The position numbers and the translations under genes were made by a program. 64,000 nt of DNA from an uncultured Poribacteria bacterium. GTDB taxonomy: Bacteria > Poribacteria > WGA-4E > WGA-3G. The notes below the pieces were generated by a model that saw only the letters and a program-made list of their open reading frames with translations, was not told where the DNA came from and did no database searches. Below are positions 60,541 through 64,000 of the stretch, one piece after another. How positions within the stretch are numbered: the stretch's first letter is position 1; each line of letters opens with the position of its first letter. The stretch lies in contig OX639992.1 in the NCBI GenBank assembly GCA_951828515.1, forward strand, positions 5,620,217-5,684,216, given 5' to 3'.

Positions 60541-61149
60541 ATGTTAAGTGAAAAAGAGAAATCTGAAGGATGGGTATCCCTGTTCGACGGGGAGACACTC
60601 AACGGTTGGGGAGCCACCGGAAGTGCCGAAGGTTGGGTCATTGATGATGGCAGTATTCTCTGCACCGTTCAGGGCGGAAAATACCTCTATACCCAACAGC
60701 ATTACGATAACTTCGTATTGGCACTCGACTTCAAAACCGAGTCGAAAGTCAACAGCGGAATTTTTGTCCGATGGGCAGATTTGGAAGACGCCGTTCAGAG
60801 CGGACTTGAAATCCAGATTTTAGACACACACGGCAAGGAACCTACCGACAGCCACGACTGCGGTGCACTCTACGATGCCTTGGGACCGACTCGAAATACG
60901 TGTAAACCCGCGGGTGAGTGGAATCAAATGCGTATCACATGCGATGGAAGTATCACTGCTGTAACACTCAACGGCGAAGAAATTGTCCGCGCAGATTTGG
61001 ACGAGTGGGACACGCCCCACCAAAACCCAGATGGAAGCCGGAACAAATTCGGCATTGCGCTCAAAGATTTCCCCCGGAGTGGACATATCGGCATCCAAGA
61101 TCACGGCGGAAAAATCTGGTGCAGAAACATTAAAGTCAAGCCGCTATAG
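60541..61149 (+). CDS. DUF1080 protein (3-keto-disaccharide hydrolase family)
   Basis: 202 residues, single concanavalin-like DUF1080 domain: GWVSLFDGETLNGWGATGSA, WVIDDGSILC, YLYTQQHYDNFVLALDFKTE, NSGIFVRWADLEDAVQSGLE, IQILDTHGKEPTDSHDCGAL and IGIQDHGGKIWCRNIKVKPL. Members hydrolyse 3-keto-glycosides after oxidation by Gfo/Idh/MocA-type enzymes. Most relatives are exported; this one lacks a signal peptide, so it would act in the cytoplasm. AAAGGAG precedes the ATG. The TnpB element inserted ~60 bases downstream. Confidence 0.88.
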   Translation: MLSEKEKSEGWVSLFDGETLNGWGATGSAEGWVIDDGSILCTVQGGKYLYTQQHYDNFVLALDFKTESKVNSGIFVRWADLEDAVQSGLEIQILDTHGKEPTDSHDCGALYDALGPTRNTCKPAGEWNQMRITCDGSITAVTLNGEEIVRADLDEWDTPHQNPDGSRNKFGIALKDFPRSGHIGIQDHGGKIWCRNIKVKPL

Positions 61150-61405
61150 GCACCCAGTACCCCAAAAAAGGTCGCTACATAGTAGGACTTACGTATGTTT
61201 CTTATCACTCTTCCCGCCAAGCCCCCATGCTTTAGCTTGTGGGATGTAGGCGGGCATTGGGTTTGTGTCAAAAAAGATTTGACATTCGCCTAAAAATGTG
61301 GTATCATTAATAGTATCACACTGGCAGACATTTCAAGCGCAATCGCAAGGTTGTGTGTCTGCCTACCCACTTGAAAGGGGTTAAAGGTGTGATGTGTGAT
61401 AGTCC

Positions 61406-62527
61406 ATGCAAACCTATAAATACCCGCTTGGGAAACAATCGAACGCCATCCGCATTGGTAACTTGCTTGACGATATGTGGCAGGTGCATGAATACTTCCA
61501 TAAGTGGCAACGTCAACGCTATAAGGACGGACTGCCGTATGCGAACTATAACGCCATGTCTGCCCACTTGACGGATTTGAAACGAACGACACATCGGCAT
61601 TGGAACGCCTTGCCAAGTCAAGCGATCCAACAAGAACTGGAAAGGATTGACGCAGCGTATGTCCGATTTTTTAAGAAACTCGGTGGCAGACCAAAAATCA
61701 AAAAGAGACACAAATTCAAGTCTATCACCTTTCCCGGAGAAGCGGGATGGTCTCTGAAAAACAATCGTATCACTTTGACTTTTCGTAAATGGAATCCAAA
61801 GACGCGTAAGTGGCAGTTTGATAAAGTGCCTTATACATTTCATAAACACCGACAATGGAAACCTGGAACTATTAGTCGTATCACACTCAAGCGTGATAAC
61901 TGCGGAAACTACTGGCTCTGCATACTCACAAACTACATAGGTTTTAAACCTCTGCCCGCAACAGGTAAAAGCGTTGGGGCAGACTTCGGCATGAAAGACG
62001 CATACTTGACCCTGAGCACGGGTGAGAAAAAACAACACCCCCAACCTTTGAAACAGTCCTTGAAAAAACTGTGGTCTCTCAACAAAGAACTTTCTCGTAA
62101 AAAGAAAGGTTCTAACGGTTGGTGGCGGTGTGTAAGAGCAATAGCACGTCTGTATCGGAAAATTAGCAACCAACGTAAAGACTTTCATTGGCAACTCGCA
62201 AGTGAACTGTGTAAGAAGTTTGATACGATTTCTATTGAAACGTTGAACCTTGAGGGTATGAAACGCTTGTGGGGACGTAAAGTCTCTGACCTTGCTTTCT
62301 CCCAGTTTGTTGAGATATTGAAGTATAAGTGTCAAAAACATAAGCGTGAGTTGCGTCAAGTGGGTCAATGGACGGCGACAACGAAACCGTGTAGTGATTG
62401 CGGTTTTCATAACGAAACCCTAACTTTGAACGATAGACAGTGGACGTGCCCCCAATGTAGTTCTCACCACGATAGGGACATCAACGCTGCCATAAACATT
62501 TTGCGGGCAGGGATAGCCGTCACTTGA
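61406..62527 (+). CDS. tnpB: RNA-guided endonuclease TnpB
   Basis: 373 residues, normal length for full TnpB. RuvC triad visible: D193 (SVGADFGMKDAY), E278 (TISIETLNLEGM), D358 (HHDRDINAAINIL); zinc ribbon C329/C332 and C348/C351. N-terminal wedge/REC region ~1-180 with GGRPKIKKRHKFKSITFP. Guided by the omega RNA made from the element's right end, TnpB cuts DNA next to a short TAM and helps the element persist. All catalytic residues are intact, so activity is plausible. The frame runs from an ATG at 61406 without a visible strong ribosome site. Confidence 0.92.
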   Translation: MQTYKYPLGKQSNAIRIGNLLDDMWQVHEYFHKWQRQRYKDGLPYANYNAMSAHLTDLKRTTHRHWNALPSQAIQQELERIDAAYVRFFKKLGGRPKIKKRHKFKSITFPGEAGWSLKNNRITLTFRKWNPKTRKWQFDKVPYTFHKHRQWKPGTISRITLKRDNCGNYWLCILTNYIGFKPLPATGKSVGADFGMKDAYLTLSTGEKKQHPQPLKQSLKKLWSLNKELSRKKKGSNGWWRCVRAIARLYRKISNQRKDFHWQLASELCKKFDTISIETLNLEGMKRLWGRKVSDLAFSQFVEILKYKCQKHKRELRQVGQWTATTKPCSDCGFHNETLTLNDRQWTCPQCSSHHDRDINAAINILRAGIAVT

Positions 62528-62655
62528 CGATATGCCTGTAGGATACTACGGGGAAATGCCCGCAGGTGGAGCGACAGTCAGACGGTGGACTTTTTGAGAA
62601 AACCGTAGTCGCTGTGAAACCGAAGCCTCAACCTTTAGGTTGTGGGTGCTATCAC
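62400..62655 (+). ncRNA. predicted omega (right-end) RNA scaffold
   Basis: In IS200/IS605 elements the omega RNA covers the 3' part of tnpB and the right end. Here the terminal hairpin is at 62622-62646 and the end at 62655; the guide would be read from the ~16-20 bases after 62655. The 5' limit is a guess. Confidence 0.5.
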
Positions 62656-62703
62656 TGACATTTTGCTATAAATAGAAGTACAATGTTTATATCGGAGGAA
62701 ATC

Positions 62704-62964
62704 ATGCGAGAGTCTCCTTTTTACGAAGTTGTGATCCAACGCGGTATTGAGCAAGGTATTGAGCAAGGTATTGAGCAAGGCGCGCGCGAGACCACCATCC
62801 GTAACATTCTCGCCGTCCTCACGGCGCGGTTCCCGCAACGCGACTCGCAGCCTGTTCAACACGCCCTTGAAGCGATTCGGGATGAAGACCAACTGATGCA
62901 ATTCCTACAAACCGCAGCACTCACCCCCACTTTTGAAACGTTCTTACAAACACTTGACGCATAG
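62704..62964 (+). CDS. small Rpn/PDDEXK-tail-like protein with GIEQG repeats
   Basis: 86 residues from the ATG at 62704, GGAGGAAA just upstream. After a short start (RESPFYEVVIQR) come three tandem GIEQ units encoded by 12-base direct repeats (62744-62779), then a helical region (ETTIRNILAVLTARFPQRDS). This resembles the C-terminal tail of Rpn-type (PD-(D/E)XK) transposase-nuclease proteins, but the nuclease core is missing. Probably a remnant that has its own ribosome site. The TnpB element lies directly upstream. Confidence 0.5.
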   Translation: MRESPFYEVVIQRGIEQGIEQGIEQGARETTIRNILAVLTARFPQRDSQPVQHALEAIRDEDQLMQFLQTAALTPTFETFLQTLDA

Positions 62965-63188
62965 GAGAGCTAAGTCGGTATAACCATGGTGCAACACCGC
63001 ATCCGTCGGCATTATCCTGCCGATGAACACGTGTTCTTCAATTCTGGATGTGTGGAATGTGGTTCACTTTCAGTTGGGGTCCCTCGCGTCCCAACAGCTA
63101 TTTGGGCACTGTGGGAGGGTTTCAATCCCGATTGGACAGCGAAATTCTATGGACACCCTGACGGAAGTTGTGATATACTATCTACACT

Positions 63189-64000
63189 ATGCCAACGAAT
63201 CTTGAAAACATACGGAATTTCTGCATTTTAGGACACATCGACCACGGAAAAAGCACGCTGAGCGATAGACTCCTTGAGCACACAAACACACTCGCTGAAC
63301 GCGATATGCGCGAACAGGTGCTCGATTTGATGGATTTAGAGCGTGAACGCGGTATTACCATCAAAGCAACGGCTGTCAAACTCCATTACCCCGCCGCTGA
63401 CGGAAATCGCTACGAACTCAATCTGATCGATACACCCGGACATGTCGATTTCACGTACGAAGTCTCGCGTAGCCTCGCGGCGTGCGAAGGCGCGATTTTA
63501 ATTGTCGATGCCGCGCAAGGGGTCGAAGCACAAACCTTAGCAAACGCGTATCTCGCTATTGACAATGACCTTGAGATTATTCCTGTCGTCAATAAAATTG
63601 ATTTACCCACCGCACAACCCGATGAAGCCAGGCGGCAGATAGAAGAAGTCATCGGTATCCCTGCTGACGATGCGCTCCTTGTTAGTGCGAAAATGGGTAT
63701 CGGTATCCCCTCCATGTTAGAAGCAATTATCAACCGGATCCCCGCCCCCGCCGGCGAACCTGAAGCCCCTTTAAAGGCACTCGTGCTCGACTCTGTCTAT
63801 AATAACTATCGCGGTGTCATCATGTACACACGTATCTTTGAGGGGAGTGTGAAGCCAGGCGAAAAGATTCAACTGATGGAAACGAAACGCTCTTATGAGG
63901 TTGAGGAGGTAGGCATCTTCACACCAGAAATGCAACCTGCCTCTGAACTCCACACGGGTGCTGTCGGTTACCTTATCGCGGGCATCCGAGAAATCGACAA
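63189..64000 (+). CDS. lepA: elongation factor 4 (LepA), partial at right edge
   Basis: ATG at 63189; 270 codons visible before the window ends, full length being ~600. GTPase that back-translocates ribosomes or aids 30S assembly. G motifs: [13 protein letters not shown] (G1), LERERGITI (G2), [20 protein letters not shown] (G3), [15 protein letters not shown] (G4) and LVSAKMG (G5), then the start of domain II ([25 protein letters not shown]). All intact. No clear ribosome site upstream. Confidence 0.95.
   Translation, partial: MPTNLENIRNFCILGHIDHGKSTLSDRLLEHTNTLAERDMREQVLDLMDLERERGITIKATAVKLHYPAADGNRYELNLIDTPGHVDFTYEVSRSLAACEGAILIVDAAQGVEAQTLANAYLAIDNDLEIIPVVNKIDLPTAQPDEARRQIEEVIGIPADDALLVSAKMGIGIPSMLEAIINRIPAPAGEPEAPLKALVLDSVYNNYRGVIMYTRIFEGSVKPGEKIQLMETKRSYEVEEVGIFTPEMQPASELHTGAVGYLIAGIREID

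Larger units (their letters stand above)
61209..62655 (+). mobile_element. TnpB-only IS200/IS605-family element
   Basis: Bounded by TATCAC on both sides: 61203-61208 just outside the left end, 62650-62655 at the right end. Left-end hairpin in 61221-61246 (CCCATGC...GCTTGTGGG), right-end hairpin in 62622-62646 (CCTCAACC-TTTA-GGTTGTGG). The Y1 transposase gene tnpA is absent, so mobility would need help in trans. Boundaries are inferred from hairpins plus the repeated hexamer. Confidence 0.7.

Noticed and set aside
61316-62410. 364-codon minus-strand frame
   Set aside because: Antisense to tnpB, whose catalytic motifs and zinc ribbon are all in the plus frame.
63174-63179. TATACT as -10 of a lepA promoter
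   Set aside because: No -35-like hexamer at 16-18 bases upstream; too weak to call.
62986-63231. 81-codon plus-strand frame before lepA
   Set aside because: Overlaps the lepA start in another frame and shows no domain or ribosome site.
1-64000. tRNA and rRNA genes
   Set aside because: I looked for T-loop-like GTTCRANTC words and rRNA-like stretches on both strands and saw none that fold; a tRNAscan run would settle this.

Overview
The window looks like a chromosomal segment of a diderm (outer-membrane) bacterium from an uncultured lineage. Lipobox signal peptides, DUF481-type beta-barrels and TolB-like propeller proteins point to an outer membrane. The mix of a Gfo/Idh/MocA oxidoreductase, a PhyH dioxygenase, an amidohydrolase, a DUF1080 hydrolase and a sulfatase-fold enzyme, plus abundant palindromic intergenic repeats, is what I would expect of Candidatus Poribacteria or a similar marine or sponge-associated group. 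This is an inference from gene style; no rRNA or tRNA is present to prove it.

Layout. 0-8 kb: a YdjY-domain protein cut by the left edge, a DUF481 barrel overlapping a DUF2280-like gene, a nucleoside hydrolase, a beta-helix protein with a repeat inserted in its reading frame, a lipoprotein and an M32 carboxypeptidase. 8.1-16 kb: a phosphate-uptake operon behind a well-spaced Pho-box-like promoter, pstS-pstC-pstA-(voltage-gated K+ channel)-pstB1-pstB2-pstA2-pstB3-phoU. Its three ATPases carry different, complementary losses of ABC motifs. 16.1-21.6 kb: three MscS channels and a cation-chloride cotransporter, making an ion and osmotic block. 22.4-29 kb: sugar or amino-acid catabolic genes (Gfo/Idh/MocA, MFS, UbiX, D-threonine-aldolase-like, PhyH, amidohydrolase). 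29.1-38 kb: the ffh-rpsP-khpA-trmD-rplS-rnhB housekeeping block, without rimM. It is separated from yraN by three tandem PD40 propeller genes, a frameshifted lipoprotein and three MITE copies.

38.3-43.1 kb holds a beta-helix lipoprotein, a UbiA prenyltransferase, a sulfatase-fold protein with threonine at the nucleophile position and a LivJ-type binding protein. 43.1-48 kb is a defence-like locus: a type III methyltransferase (mod), then a two-gene AAA ATPase plus PLD-like putative effector cassette, then only a roughly 100-codon stub of the res gene. A HigB-type toxin-antitoxin pair follows at 50.1-50.7 kb. 50.7-64 kb carries the glnS-gltX operon, yvcK, glmM, HEAT/TPR and membrane proteins, a phosphonoacetate-hydrolase-like enzyme, a DUF1080 protein, a TnpB-only IS200/IS605 element with recognisable ends, and the start of lepA.

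Repeats are a main feature. There are (i) a MITE family with TATAGTAAA(A/G)CCC terminal inverted repeats, at least six copies, two of them identical; (ii) several REP-like families, each a GTAG or GTGG head followed by a hairpin, three copies of which lie inside genes; and (iii) TCAGCCA-type heptamer elements with an AAGAGG...CCTCTT core, found between genes of the pst and ffh-trmD operons. The best candidates for undescribed biology are the AAA/PLD-like cassette inside the broken type III restriction locus and the multi-ATPase pst operon with an embedded ion channel.
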